NCBI GenBank assembly: GCA_009777485.1 | Contig: WRLT01000002.1 | Span: forward strand, 1-64,000 | Direction of reading: 5' to 3' | Origin: Bacillota bacterium | Lineage (GTDB): Bacteria > Bacillota > Clostridia > Christensenellales > Pumilibacteraceae | Length of the DNA stretch: 64,000 bases | Shown: positions 10,027-19,313 of the stretch, piece by piece | How positions within the stretch are numbered: position 1 is the stretch's first letter | How the letters are laid out: each line of letters opens with the position of its first letter | Notes under the pieces: model-generated | What the model saw: the letters and a program-made list of their open reading frames with translations, nothing else | Databases searched by the model: none | Told to the model about the DNA's origin: nothing | Made by a program: the position numbers and the translations under genes

Positions 10027-10746
10027 ATGCTAACATTTTTACGCAGAGAAGTTAAATACAAAATATCGGCAGAGCAGTTTGATGTTCTGCGGAAAGAATT
10101 CGCGCCGCACTTAACGCCCGATAAGTATTACTTTGAAAAAATACATAATATATATTACGATAACATCTACGACGAAATTATCCGCAAAAGCATGGAACGC
10201 CCCGTATTTAAAGAAAAACTGCGTCTGCGAACCTACGAAAACGACGGCAAAATATTTGATGAAGTTTTTGTAGAAATGAAAAACAAATTTGACGGCACGG
10301 TGTTTAAAAGACGGATTAAAATACCTCTTGCCGACGGGCGCAGGTTATTACAAGGCGAAAGCCCCGCGCAGATTTTAGGAGAAGGCCAAATCGCCCAAGA
10401 AATTATGCACTTTATCCGCAAAACCCAATGCGCGCCCAAAATTTATATCAGCTACGACCGTTACTCATACAGCGGCGAAAATGAGTTTCGCGTAACCTTT
10501 GATACCAATGTGGTAAGCCGCTTAGTGCACTTAGACTTCGGTTCGCACGCGGACGATGTTCCGCAGCTGCTGCAAGGCGAATATCTTATAGAGGCTAAGT
10601 CGTACTTCGCGTTTCCGCTGTGGTTTACCAACGCTTTAACCAAATACAAAATATACCCCGAATCTTTTTCTAAATACGGCAGAATTTACGAGAGAAATTT
10701 GGCGGCAGAGGCGGCGAACCCGCTTAGAGAGGTAAGCTATGTTTGA
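10027..10746 (+). CDS. VTC-domain protein (polyphosphate polymerase type)
   Basis: A single VTC domain fills the 239 residues. The basic motifs lining the tunnel are visible: RREVKYKI at the N-terminus, EKLRLRTY near residue 63, EMKNKFDGTVFKRR near 82, and the C-terminal LIEAKSYFAFP near 190. VTC domains make polyphosphate from ATP on the cytosolic face; here this is inferred from the family. There is no membrane segment of its own. The next gene (DUF4956, membrane) starts inside the last codons of this one, so the two proteins are probably made together and act as a membrane complex. Confidence 0.88.
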   Translation: MLTFLRREVKYKISAEQFDVLRKEFAPHLTPDKYYFEKIHNIYYDNIYDEIIRKSMERPVFKEKLRLRTYENDGKIFDEVFVEMKNKFDGTVFKRRIKIPLADGRRLLQGESPAQILGEGQIAQEIMHFIRKTQCAPKIYISYDRYSYSGENEFRVTFDTNVVSRLVHLDFGSHADDVPQLLQGEYLIEAKSYFAFPLWFTNALTKYKIYPESFSKYGRIYERNLAAEAANPLREVSYV

Positions 10747-11449
10747 AGGAATTTTTCAAGTTAATGAGTTAGGCAATTTAGTGCCGCGCTACGGACTAAC
10801 CCAAACGGGTGCGATTTTTGTGTGCATAGCGGTTGCGCTTGCGTGCGGCGCGATAGCGGCAGCTGCGTACCGCATCAAAAACAAAAACTACACCACCAAC
10901 CTTTTGGTGTCGTTTGCCGTTTTACCCGTAGTGGTTATGACGGTAGTTATGTGCGTAAACCGTTGGGGCGGCATCGGCGTAGGCGTTGCGATAGGCGGCG
11001 CGTTCGCATTGATACGTTTTAGGTCTTGGCCGGGCAACGCGCGCGATATATCCTGTATATTTATGGCGATGACGGCAGGCGTCGCCGCAGGTATAGGGCA
11101 AATCTTTTTGGCACTGCTTATCACGGGCATAGTGGGCGCAATCTTTGTAGCCTTAAAATTTATACCGTTCGACCAAAAGCGCGAACAATTAGACCGCCGC
11201 ATTCAAATTACCGTAGCGGAGGATTTAGATTTCGCGCCGGAGTTCGAGCCTATATTTACTCAATTTACTACCCAAAAAGAAACCATAGGCGTTAAAACCA
11301 GTAAAATGGGCAGTTTGTTTGTAATAACGTACAGAATCCGCTTAAAAAAGCCCGATACCGAAAAAGCACTCATTGACGCAATCCGCGTAAAAAACGGCAA
11401 TTTACCGATAGTATGCAAACTACCCGTTCGGGATAACTCCGGTTTATAA
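10739..11449 (+). CDS. DUF4956 membrane protein
   Basis: Membrane protein of 236 residues with about four hydrophobic segments: near residues 20-42, 52-68, a Gly-rich IGVGVAIGGAFALIRFR stretch near 80-96, and 105-140. A soluble C-terminal domain of about 85 residues follows. The pattern of a Gly-rich helix followed by IRFRSWPGNARD is typical of DUF4956. It overlaps the VTC gene by 8 bases. Co-occurrence with VTC and CotH genes suggests a joint surface-phosphate or polyphosphate function, but no activity is known to me for this family. Confidence 0.82.
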   Translation: MFEGIFQVNELGNLVPRYGLTQTGAIFVCIAVALACGAIAAAAYRIKNKNYTTNLLVSFAVLPVVVMTVVMCVNRWGGIGVGVAIGGAFALIRFRSWPGNARDISCIFMAMTAGVAAGIGQIFLALLITGIVGAIFVALKFIPFDQKREQLDRRIQITVAEDLDFAPEFEPIFTQFTTQKETIGVKTSKMGSLFVITYRIRLKKPDTEKALIDAIRVKNGNLPIVCKLPVRDNSGL

Positions 11450-11503
11450 AGTCAGCCGTAAGGAGAGCGGCTTTTCGGGCGCGAAGTGAAGGGAGGCAAA
11501 AAT

Positions 11504-13351
11504 ATGAAAAAATCTTTATTTAAACTGTATGCGTTTATTTTTGCGTTTGTACTAAGCATATCGGTATTTGCAGGCTGCTTTAATGAACAGCCCACCGAAT
11601 TCAGCCAAAGCCCCGAGCTTTCGGTTTGGGCGCAAACCGACGGGTTCAGCTTTGTAATCATGCCCGCACAGCCCGATGCCGACTACTACGGCATATACTG
11701 GAACAGCGGCCATCTTACCGACAGCGCGGCGGTACGGCAAGGCAACTGGGAGCTTGACGTTGGCCTGCACGGCAAAATTTATCTGCCTAACGGCGATTAC
11801 AGCGTTGTCGCCGTAGCGTTTAGAGCAGGCTTTAAGGATGTAGCGGAGTCCGAAATACAGTGGATTACCGTCAGCGCAGAATCTAACGGTAGCAACCCCG
11901 TTAGCCAATTTACCTCAAAACGCGGCGTAGGCTACGGATTTACTACGGCAAACAGCGACGGCAACTACGACAGCCCGTCAAAAAGAACTACCCGTACTAC
12001 CACGCAGGATATGGATTTATTAACCAGCGGAACTAATCCCGTTAGCTGGTTTTATAACTGGGGCGGCGCACCAGGATATGATACCGCGTCTAGAAACACG
12101 GTGGCAGCCGCCGCAGAACAGCGCGGATTGATGTATATGCCGATGGCGTGGGATGCGGGTTCGGGTTTTTTAACTACCATCCGCAGCTATATAACGTCCC
12201 GCTTAGGAACGCCGCACGAGGTAGAATATATTTTGGCGTACAACGAGCCTAATTTCAGACGGCAGTCTAATCTTACGCCGCAAGCGGCAGGCAACGCATG
12301 GCCGCAGTTTGTTGCGCTAGCAAAGGAGTTTAACTTAAAAATCGTTTCTCCCGCTATGAATTTCAGCGGAGGAGAGGAGGCTATGGGTTGGAATAATCCG
12401 ATTGCGTGGCTAGACGCTTTCTTTGCGCACCCTAACGTAAATATAAACGATATCCATGCTATCAGTATGCACACGTATTCGTGGTATCCCGCAAACCTTC
12501 GCTACCATGTCAATTTGTATAAAAAGTACGGCAAGCCTATTTGGGTAACCGAGTTTTGCGGGTGGGAGGATAGAGGTAGCCGACCGTCTAGCACAACGCT
12601 GCAAGCGTGGTATATGGGCATGGGGCTAACGTATTTAGAGCAAGATAATATGGTAGAAAAATATGCGTGGTATTTGCCCAAAGGGCATGAGCCGCAAAAC
12701 AATCTTCCTCACCACAATCTGCTTACAGATGTTGTGCTAAACGGAACCGATTTGCCCCAGCTTACCCATTTAGGCAGAATTTACACCAACCTTTCCTCCT
12801 TTGATAAAACCGTTTGGGCACCCGTCGGGCAGCGTATCGAGGCCGAGCATATGACGGCAAACAACCAACAAAGCATGGCCTCTTATCATTACACGGCGGC
12901 AGATGTGGCAGCACTGGACGGTAGCGACGGTACAAAGCTAGCGGCAATAGCGGCTAACCCCCGCCTTGCATGGCAAGAGGGCGTTACGTTCCGCGTTTCT
13001 ACCGACCCCGGCGACCACGCAAACAGCTTAAATATATTTGATTTCCGCACAGTTCCCACAGGCGGTTGGCCTTACGGCATGGAGCCCGCGCATGAGATGT
13101 GGGTAGAGTATCAAATTCAAACTACCGAATCGCGTGCGCATTCGTTGCAGCTTAGATACCAAACCACCCAAGCTACTACTATGCACATTACCGTAAATGG
13201 TCAAACCGTACCCAATTCGCCGCACGCGCTAAATTCTGCCTCATTTACAACAGGAACCTTTGATTTAGGCATGCTTTCGGCAGGGCGGCATACCATTCGC
13301 CTGCGCGTTTCTAGCGGCAACTGCGCCTTAAATTGGCTGCGGGTGGTGTAA
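11504..13351 (+). CDS. GH128-like secreted glycoside hydrolase lipoprotein
   Basis: Start chosen at ATG 11504, which has GGGAGG upstream; an in-frame ATG at 11486 lacks one. The signal peptide ends in a lipobox (VFAGC). After a short beta-sandwich-like region, residues about 145-420 form a TIM barrel of the Asl1 / GH128 type. AYNEPN supplies the likely acid/base Glu and WVTEFCGW the likely nucleophile Glu. GH128 enzymes cut beta-1,3-glucans. The last about 150 residues look like a carbohydrate-binding beta-sandwich (ends in ALNWLRVV, a CBM6-like ending). It follows the VTC/DUF4956 pair with a 54-base gap. Confidence 0.78.
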   Translation: MKKSLFKLYAFIFAFVLSISVFAGCFNEQPTEFSQSPELSVWAQTDGFSFVIMPAQPDADYYGIYWNSGHLTDSAAVRQGNWELDVGLHGKIYLPNGDYSVVAVAFRAGFKDVAESEIQWITVSAESNGSNPVSQFTSKRGVGYGFTTANSDGNYDSPSKRTTRTTTQDMDLLTSGTNPVSWFYNWGGAPGYDTASRNTVAAAAEQRGLMYMPMAWDAGSGFLTTIRSYITSRLGTPHEVEYILAYNEPNFRRQSNLTPQAAGNAWPQFVALAKEFNLKIVSPAMNFSGGEEAMGWNNPIAWLDAFFAHPNVNINDIHAISMHTYSWYPANLRYHVNLYKKYGKPIWVTEFCGWEDRGSRPSSTTLQAWYMGMGLTYLEQDNMVEKYAWYLPKGHEPQNNLPHHNLLTDVVLNGTDLPQLTHLGRIYTNLSSFDKTVWAPVGQRIEAEHMTANNQQSMASYHYTAADVAALDGSDGTKLAAIAANPRLAWQEGVTFRVSTDPGDHANSLNIFDFRTVPTGGWPYGMEPAHEMWVEYQIQTTESRAHSLQLRYQTTQATTMHITVNGQTVPNSPHALNSASFTTGTFDLGMLSAGRHTIRLRVSSGNCALNWLRVV

Positions 13352-13358
13352 GCGCAAA

Positions 13359-13949
13359 ATGATTTACGTTTTAGGTTCGCTGAATATATACTTTACCGCA
13401 AGTCTTTCGCGTATGCCCGAATGCGGCGAAACGCACAAAATAGACGAGGAATTAAAAAACGCAGGAAAGGGAGATATTTTAGTAACGCAATTAGAAATCC
13501 CGCACGATAGGGTGCTGTACGCGCTGCGTTTGGCAAAGCAAAAGGGCATGACTACCATTCTTATTCCCGCGCCCGCCGCACAACCGCCTAACGCGATTTT
13601 TGAAAACACCGATATTATCGTAACAGACGAAACCGAAACCCAAATTTTAACGGGCGTTGAGCCGCGCGACATCGTACATATCGCGTTAGCGGTAAAAGCG
13701 TTTTATAAAATGGGCGTAAAAAAAGTAGTGTTTACGCTGGGCAAACGCGGCACGGTATGCGCCGAAGGGCAAGAAATCACCGAATTAGACATCCCATCAA
13801 GCGAAAGAAATACGTTTGTCGGCGCGCTTGCCGTTAAACTAGACGAGGGCTTAGGCTTAATAGAAGCGTGCAAATACGCAAACAGCACAAATCACGGATA
13901 AGTAACATGCAGGAAGCACCCCTAAAAACAGTCGAAGAACGGCTTATGA
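13359..13949 (+). pseudogene. Decayed PfkB-family sugar kinase
   Basis: The ATG frame (13359-13901) begins like a ribokinase (YVLGSLN near the start, CGETH), then jumps after about 35 residues straight to the part that follows the sugar-binding region, so roughly 60-80 residues are missing. The catalytic GAGD motif of the family is replaced by a stretch reading SSERNTFVGALAV. The frame stops at 13901, but the expected PfkB tail continues in another frame (through about 13949). An internal deletion, a lost active site and a frameshift all point to a dead gene. Confidence 0.7.
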
Positions 13950-14641
13950 AAATCGAAACGCACTGCCACACACTGGGGGTAAGCTTTTGCAGTCAGGTAG
14001 CGCCGGAGCATTTGGGCTATATTTACAAGCGGCACGGCTTTCGCATGGTAGTGCTAACCAACCATTTATCGCGGCAAGCGTTATCTAAGTGCGCGTTTAC
14101 CTACGCAGATCAACTAAAAATGTTTATCAACGAATTTAATATCGCCAAAACGGCGGCGCAAAACTACGGCGTAAAAGTGTTGTTAGGCGCGGAGGTTGCT
14201 ATTTCTTCGCCGCTGTCGCCGTACACCGAGTTTATGTTGTTCGGGCTAACGCCGGAGTTTTTACATAACATGCCGCCGCTGTTCGATTTGCGTCAGCGCA
14301 CCTTATTTAAGCTTTGTTCGGATAACGGCATACTGATGTACCAAGCGCATCCGCTGCGCTTTGAGCACGGCCATTCCCCGCAAGACCCCGAATTTATGCA
14401 CGGGGTAGAAATTAACTGCCACCCCGCCTTTCAAACGTATTTCGAGCAAATCGTAGATTTTGCCAATCGGTACAATTTAGGCATTTCGTGCGGTTCGGAC
14501 ATGCACCACAAAAGCCAGGCGGGGCACGGGGGTATGTTTGTAGACAAAAGCGTAAAAACCGAGCAAGATTTAGCCGCCTATATGCGCGCACACCCGCGCC
14601 CTAAAATTTTGCTAGACCCCAAAGTAAGGGTTACGCTGTAA
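13946..14641 (+). CDS. PHP-domain phosphoesterase
   Basis: A PHP-fold metal-dependent phosphoesterase of about 231 residues. Metal-binding motifs are visible in order: ETHCHT at the very start, HPLRF in the middle and GSDMHH near the end. I choose ATG 13946 because the family usually begins within a few residues of the first HCH motif. The frame is open further upstream (ATG 13907 and 13868), but that part looks like the frameshifted tail of the decayed kinase. The substrate is unknown; related proteins hydrolyse phosphate esters or nucleotides. Confidence 0.75.
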   Translation: MKIETHCHTLGVSFCSQVAPEHLGYIYKRHGFRMVVLTNHLSRQALSKCAFTYADQLKMFINEFNIAKTAAQNYGVKVLLGAEVAISSPLSPYTEFMLFGLTPEFLHNMPPLFDLRQRTLFKLCSDNGILMYQAHPLRFEHGHSPQDPEFMHGVEINCHPAFQTYFEQIVDFANRYNLGISCGSDMHHKSQAGHGGMFVDKSVKTEQDLAAYMRAHPRPKILLDPKVRVTL

Positions 14642-14672
14642 ATACACACACTACCAAAAGAGGAGAGCCTTT

Positions 14673-15116
14673 ATGAAAAGATTCAACGATGAAAACAATT
14701 TAGACGACGACATCGACGGCGACGAGTTTGAGGGCTTTTCGTTAATTGACGAAAGCGGCGCAGAAATTTACAGCCCTCCAAAAAAGAAAAAAGAAAAAAC
14801 CGAAAGCTACGACGACGGCGAAATAGTGGAGGCGTCTGCCATTCCGCAGGACGAGCAGGTTGTTATTTTAGATAACGCGTCGGCGGAGGATTTAAGCGCG
14901 GGCGTTCCGCTTACTATGCAAATCGAATTGCCCGATACGATTGAGCTTTTTGCGGACGGCAAAAAAGCGGGCGAATTAAAGCCCGCATTTGTGCAAAAGC
15001 TGCTTTCCTCCCGAAAAGGCTTTTGGGTTCAGGCGTTTGTGCATTCCGTACAGCCGCCCGTCATGGTTAAGTTAAAGTTTTACCAACGCTCCCGAAAAGG
15101 CGCGATTAAAATATAG
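14673..15116 (+). CDS. Acidic protein of unknown function
   Basis: A 147-residue protein with a very acidic N-terminal third (runs of Asp and Glu), a short Lys-rich KKKKEK break near residue 38, then a folded-looking part of about 80 residues ending in a basic tail. It has no signal peptide or membrane segment. A GAGGAGAG ribosome site precedes the ATG. I recognise no family. A probable terminator follows at 15145-15174. Confidence 0.65.
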   Translation: MKRFNDENNLDDDIDGDEFEGFSLIDESGAEIYSPPKKKKEKTESYDDGEIVEASAIPQDEQVVILDNASAEDLSAGVPLTMQIELPDTIELFADGKKAGELKPAFVQKLLSSRKGFWVQAFVHSVQPPVMVKLKFYQRSRKGAIKI

Positions 15117-15144
15117 AGCGGCAAAGAAGCTTTCCATACAATGC

Positions 15145-15174
15145 AAAACGGCCGATTTTACAACCGACCGTTTT
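15145..15174 (+). terminator. Probable terminator after the acidic-protein gene
   Basis: Stem arms AAAACGGCCG and CGACCGTTTT (one or two wobble positions) enclose a short AT-rich loop. It lies about 30 bases after the stop codon and before the galE leader. Confidence 0.55.
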
Positions 15175-15345
15175 ACTATATATGATAAGGGGGAAAATGA
15201 TGAGCTAGTTAATGTGCAGTACCAAACTAGATACTACACTGGTATTATATGATATAAAAACGTACTTGTCAAGCATTTTTACAAAGTTTTTTTAAATTTT
15301 TTTAAAAATTTTTTTGAGCGAAATATTAAGGAGAATTAAAAATTT

Positions 15346-16356
15346 ATGATTTTAGTTACGGGCGGCGCGGGCTACATCGGCAGCCACACCTGCGTAGAGC
15401 TGCTTTTAGCGGGCGAACGCGTACTAGTAGTAGACAATTTATCTAACAGCATGCGGCAAAGCCTTACCCGTGTACAGCAAATCACGGGCAAGGAGGTTTT
15501 GTTTGTACAGGAGGATGTTTGTAATACCGCCGCACTGCACAAAATATTTGCCGCAAACCCCGATATAGAAAGCGTGATTCATTTTGCGGGCTTTAAGGCG
15601 GTGGGCGAAAGCGTACAAAAGCCGCTTATGTATTATCAAAACAACGTCGGTTCTACCGTATCGCTGCTTAAAGCTATGGCGGCGGCAAACGTAAAAAATC
15701 TAGTGTTTTCGTCCAGTGCAACGGTATACGGGCAAAACGGCGCGTTAGACGAAACCCTGCCGATTTCTGCCGCGCAAAATCCTTACGGCAACACCAAAAT
15801 TATCAGCGAACAAATCGTGCGCGACGTGTGCGCCGCCGACCCTGCCTTTAACGCCGCCCTTTTGCGCTACTTTAACCCCGTAGGCGCGCACGCCTCCTAT
15901 TTAATCGGCGAGAATCCCAAAGGCATACCCAACAATCTTATGCCCTTCATTACGCAGGTAGCGGTAGGCAAGCTGTCGGGCTTAAATATATTCGGCAACG
16001 ATTATCCCACGCGCGACGGCACTTGTGTGCGCGATTATATTCATGTGGTAGATTTAGCCAAAGCGCACGTAGCCGCGCTTAAAAAGCTGCGCACAAATTC
16101 GGGCGCGGTAACGTATAATTTAGGCACGGGCAACGGGGTAACCGTTTTAGAAATGGTAAACGCCTTTATAAAAGCTACGGGCGTAAAAATTCCGTATGCG
16201 TTTGCCCCCCGCCGCGAGGGCGATTTGGCGGAGTGCTACGCAATAGCTAAAAAGGCCGAAGCCCAGCTTAACTGGCGCGCCGAAAAAACCGTAGAGGATA
16301 TGTGCCGCGACCACTACCTTTGGCAAAAAAACAATCCTAACGGGTATGAGGAGTAA
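15346..16356 (+). CDS. galE: UDP-glucose 4-epimerase
   Basis: Interconverts UDP-glucose and UDP-galactose in the cytosol. The 336 residues are the normal length. The Rossmann motif GGAGYIGSH is at the N-terminus. The catalytic Ser/Tyr/Lys set is read as SSSATVYG near 125 and PYGNTK near 147. The GalE-typical RYFNPVGAH and the C-terminal RREGDLAECYA segment follow. It has its own ribosome site (AAGGAG) after a 229-base AT-rich gap, so it is probably transcribed alone. Confidence 0.95.
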   Translation: MILVTGGAGYIGSHTCVELLLAGERVLVVDNLSNSMRQSLTRVQQITGKEVLFVQEDVCNTAALHKIFAANPDIESVIHFAGFKAVGESVQKPLMYYQNNVGSTVSLLKAMAAANVKNLVFSSSATVYGQNGALDETLPISAAQNPYGNTKIISEQIVRDVCAADPAFNAALLRYFNPVGAHASYLIGENPKGIPNNLMPFITQVAVGKLSGLNIFGNDYPTRDGTCVRDYIHVVDLAKAHVAALKKLRTNSGAVTYNLGTGNGVTVLEMVNAFIKATGVKIPYAFAPRREGDLAECYAIAKKAEAQLNWRAEKTVEDMCRDHYLWQKNNPNGYEE

Positions 16357-16378
16357 GGAGCCCGTTTTTGGGACATCT

Positions 16379-16639
16379 TTATTCGGCGGCGTTTTCTATA
16401 ATAAATACCTCAAAATCCACTGCCTCTACAAAATCATCGGGCTTAAAACGCACCGTGTTAAATTCAAAAAAATTGTTTATATGGCTAGAAAGCACTACGG
16501 GGGTAGGAATATCTAACTCATAACAAATTTCCATAAGATATTCGGTAAATTTATCTATATCAAATTTTTCGTTTCGCCTAAAAATGTGATCGCGCGTTAA
16601 TTTTTCCGCTACTTTTGTTTTTACCCAAAGCTTTATCAT
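16379..16639 (-). CDS. Small conserved protein of unknown function
   Basis: About 86 residues, soluble, mixed charge. I place the start at ATG 16639 because a promoter TTGTTT - 17 bases - TATACT (read on the minus strand, -10 at 16646-16651) lies only 6 bases upstream, which makes a leaderless transcript likely; a start at 16657 would fall inside the promoter. The protein faces galE tail to tail. I do not recognise the family. Confidence 0.6.
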   Translation of the reverse strand: MIKLWVKTKVAEKLTRDHIFRRNEKFDIDKFTEYLMEICYELDIPTPVVLSSHINNFFEFNTVRFKPDDFVEAVDFEVFIIENAAE

Positions 16640-16741
16640 ATACACAGTATACGACATAACCCCAAAAAAAACAACAAAAATTTCAAAGAAACAAGATTGC
16701 TTTTTCCGCCCTCTTGCGTGCCCCTTAGGAGTTACCGTTTT

Positions 16742-17521
16742 ATGAAAAAAACCGTTTTAATAATTTTGACTATTATGATTTCTTTGTCAGCCGCCTATTT
16801 TGCGGCTTGCAATAATCCGCCAGACCCATTAGGCTTGCGGGACTTACTGGTTACAGAAAATGAGATGAGCGAAAGTGCGGGTTGGACTTTCGAGCAGCAT
16901 CTTACCTATGCGGACGCAGAGCGCGAGTTTTCAGATGTAATTATTCTTGATGAGTCTAATTTATATAGATATCAACCAAAATTTTACCTAAGGACTTTAG
17001 ATTTAGATAAAAAAACAGTATCGCATGAGGAAATACCTATTAACAGAATAACGATGAATCAAAATACTTATGTTGTTTATTCGCACGAAGGACTAATTCA
17101 TCCTAAAGACCTTGACGACCATCAAATTGACGAAATCCTGATTTTTAAATTACAAGGCATCTATTTTGAAACAACGGACATAGAAATTTCTATCCGCGTA
17201 AAGCGTGACCCGATAAAAGTAGAAAGTGTGGCACTAAGCGGCATAGACGGCGAGGATACCATTTTTAGCCACGGACAGCTATTCTTGCATACAGAGATAT
17301 TGCCTGCAAATGCTTCTTTTACTAATAGTGACTTCTTTATTGAACGCATTATTGTAAACGGAGCAACCATAACCGATTCGGTAACGATTAGCGAATATGC
17401 AAGCGTTAGTGCCGGAGGAACACTTACGACAAGCAACCAAATGCAATCGGGCGATAAAATCTATGTTTACGCAATCGCCGACAATGTACGCAGCAATACG
17501 CTTGAAATAAAAGTAATCTAG
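16742..17521 (+). CDS. Lipoprotein of unknown function
   Basis: Start chosen at ATG 16742 (TAGGAG upstream), not at 16697. A short basic N-region, a hydrophobic core and a lipobox ending in AAC place the lipidated Cys near residue 22. The remaining about 235 residues look like beta-rich, Ig-like surface sequence with no catalytic motif. A weak hairpin follows at 17553-17574. Confidence 0.65.
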   Translation: MKKTVLIILTIMISLSAAYFAACNNPPDPLGLRDLLVTENEMSESAGWTFEQHLTYADAEREFSDVIILDESNLYRYQPKFYLRTLDLDKKTVSHEEIPINRITMNQNTYVVYSHEGLIHPKDLDDHQIDEILIFKLQGIYFETTDIEISIRVKRDPIKVESVALSGIDGEDTIFSHGQLFLHTEILPANASFTNSDFFIERIIVNGATITDSVTISEYASVSAGGTLTTSNQMQSGDKIYVYAIADNVRSNTLEIKVI

Positions 17522-17552
17522 TACACAAGCACACAAAGTTCTCCGCCCCCTT

Positions 17553-17574
17553 GTGTGAAAGGCATTTTTCACAC
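17553..17574 (+). terminator. Possible hairpin terminator
   Basis: GTGTGAAA, a 4-base loop and TTTTTCACAC form a short hairpin about 30 bases after the lipoprotein stop. There is no T run after it, so its strength is uncertain. Confidence 0.35.
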
Positions 17575-17615
17575 GGATTAAACATAAACTATTAACCAAA
17601 AGTTACGCTGCGTTG

Positions 17616-17644
17616 TTGACATAATACGACACAGCGTGTATAAT
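17616..17644 (+). promoter_or_regulatory. Consensus promoter, likely leaderless
   Basis: TTGACA at 17616-17621, a 17-base spacer and TATAAT at 17639-17644 match the consensus exactly. The likely ATG (17654) begins only 9 bases after the -10 box, so transcription would start within a few bases of the codon. Confidence 0.8.
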
Positions 17645-17653
17645 ACTAACAGT

Positions 17654-19255
17654 ATGCTGGATTTTGCTAACGCTACACACATAGGTTACGCGACGGTCTT
17701 CGGCGTTATTACATGTACGTTTTTAATTTTTAGCGTCATATTTTTGGCGAAAAAACGATACAAGAGAGGCAGGGCAGATGTTGCGCTAGCCGTTTTTAAT
17801 TGTTTATTTTTTATTATTTTCGGCGCGTTTTTAGGGCTTGTACTCTACGGCAAATATTTTGGCGCATTGCCCTTTTTAGATAACACCGCAGGCTTTATGG
17901 CAATAGCCGCCGCCGTGTTTGATGCGGCAGCCAATACACTAATGGGCTTTATAGCAGCGTGCGCGGCAGTTTTTGTTTTGTTATTGTGCATCATTGTACA
18001 CGCGGCTAAGGCGCGGCGCAAGTTAAAAAAACAGGCAGCTATCTCCGCAGAGGAGGGCAGCACACACGCAGAGGATGCCGCCAAAAGCTTTAACCAAATG
18101 TTTGGCCGCGAGGTATTAGACATCGCCTTGCAAGAGGAAGAAGAGGAAACACCGCAAACGGACGAGGCAAGCGGCATCGCGGGCGAGAGTTACATGACGG
18201 GCAAAAGCTTTGACCGCGCCTTTAAAGAAAATATAGACGAGCACGGGCATGAGGGCGAAGACGAAGACGCGCCGCCGCATGAGGAAGTACAAGCCTTAAT
18301 GCGCGAAATGGAGGCGGAGTACAACGAGCCAAAAGCAGAAACAGAAGATAAACCCGAATACGAAACTGAACCCGAACCCGTTCTAGAACCCGAATACGAA
18401 GCAGAAGCAGAAGTCGAATCCGAGTCCGAACCCGTTCTAGAACCCGAACCCGAATATGAACCCGAACCCGTTCAACCCGAAATGGAATTAGAACAAGAAT
18501 TTGACGTTCAACCAGAAACCGAAACTGAACCTGTTCCCGAATACGAAACTGAATACGAACCTGTCCCCGAACCCGACACAGAAACCGAATACTACACCGA
18601 ACCCTATGCGGATACAAATACGTTAGCGGGTCAGCTTAGCCTTGCCGACACGGTATTCGGAGAGGTGCGTGCATTTGCCGAAGAAATCGAGGAGGAAGAG
18701 GAGAGCCGTCTTGCCCAAGCAGAAACTCCGCCGCCTGTCCCCGAACCTATCCCCGAACCCGAACCCATTCTAGAACCCGAATACCAACCTGAACCCGAAC
18801 CCATTCTAGAACCCGAACCCGAATATATCCCCGTTCCCGAACCGAAACCCTCCCCCAACCCCACCCCCATTCCCAAACCTGCCCCCGCGCCTGTAACACG
18901 CCCTGCTATTGTGCGTTCACGCCCCGCAGTACCCGAAAAATCGGCGTTAGCTATTTTAATGCTTTCGGATGTCCCTAAGCCCGAAAAACCCCCCGCCGCA
19001 AAACCCAAAGCCCTCGCCGCCAAAAAGCGCGCGGCAAGCACCCAAAAAGCCGCTGCATCAACGGCGCGTTCTGCCCCTATAAAAAAAGCCCCCGAAACGC
19101 AAAACCCACCCATTAAAAAAACTCCCCAAGCACCCGTCAATCCGCCCGTCCGCAAATCCGTTATTACAAGTCGGGGCGCGTCCGCACAAATGTACGACCA
19201 ATATTTAGCGCAAAAGGATTATAAAGAAAAGCAAATCAAAACGTATTACGAGTAA
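17654..19255 (+). CDS. Membrane protein with Glu/Pro-repeat cytosolic domain
   Basis: About 533 residues. Three hydrophobic helices in the first 120 residues are followed by a long low-complexity region of [11 protein letters not shown]-type repeats (about residues 220-400) and then a basic Lys/Ala/Pro-rich tail. Acidic then basic low-complexity blocks suggest a flexible scaffold at the cytosolic face. The open frame reaches back to a GTG at 17636, but that codon overlaps the -10 box, so ATG 17654 is preferred. I know no family for it. Confidence 0.65.
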   Translation: MLDFANATHIGYATVFGVITCTFLIFSVIFLAKKRYKRGRADVALAVFNCLFFIIFGAFLGLVLYGKYFGALPFLDNTAGFMAIAAAVFDAAANTLMGFIAACAAVFVLLLCIIVHAAKARRKLKKQAAISAEEGSTHAEDAAKSFNQMFGREVLDIALQEEEEETPQTDEASGIAGESYMTGKSFDRAFKENIDEHGHEGEDEDAPPHEEVQALMREMEAEYNEPKAETEDKPEYETEPEPVLEPEYEAEAEVESESEPVLEPEPEYEPEPVQPEMELEQEFDVQPETETEPVPEYETEYEPVPEPDTETEYYTEPYADTNTLAGQLSLADTVFGEVRAFAEEIEEEEESRLAQAETPPPVPEPIPEPEPILEPEYQPEPEPILEPEPEYIPVPEPKPSPNPTPIPKPAPAPVTRPAIVRSRPAVPEKSALAILMLSDVPKPEKPPAAKPKALAAKKRAASTQKAAASTARSAPIKKAPETQNPPIKKTPQAPVNPPVRKSVITSRGASAQMYDQYLAQKDYKEKQIKTYYE

Positions 19256-19313
19256 ACTTTCTAAACCTTAAAACAGTTTCCTTAAATAAAAACACCCAAG
19301 AGGAGTTCACGTT

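Noticed and set aside
18222-18617. Open frame antisense to the Glu/Pro repeats (Arg/Val-rich)
   Set aside because: It is a mirror of the low-complexity EPEP codons, has no ribosome site and no plausible composition.
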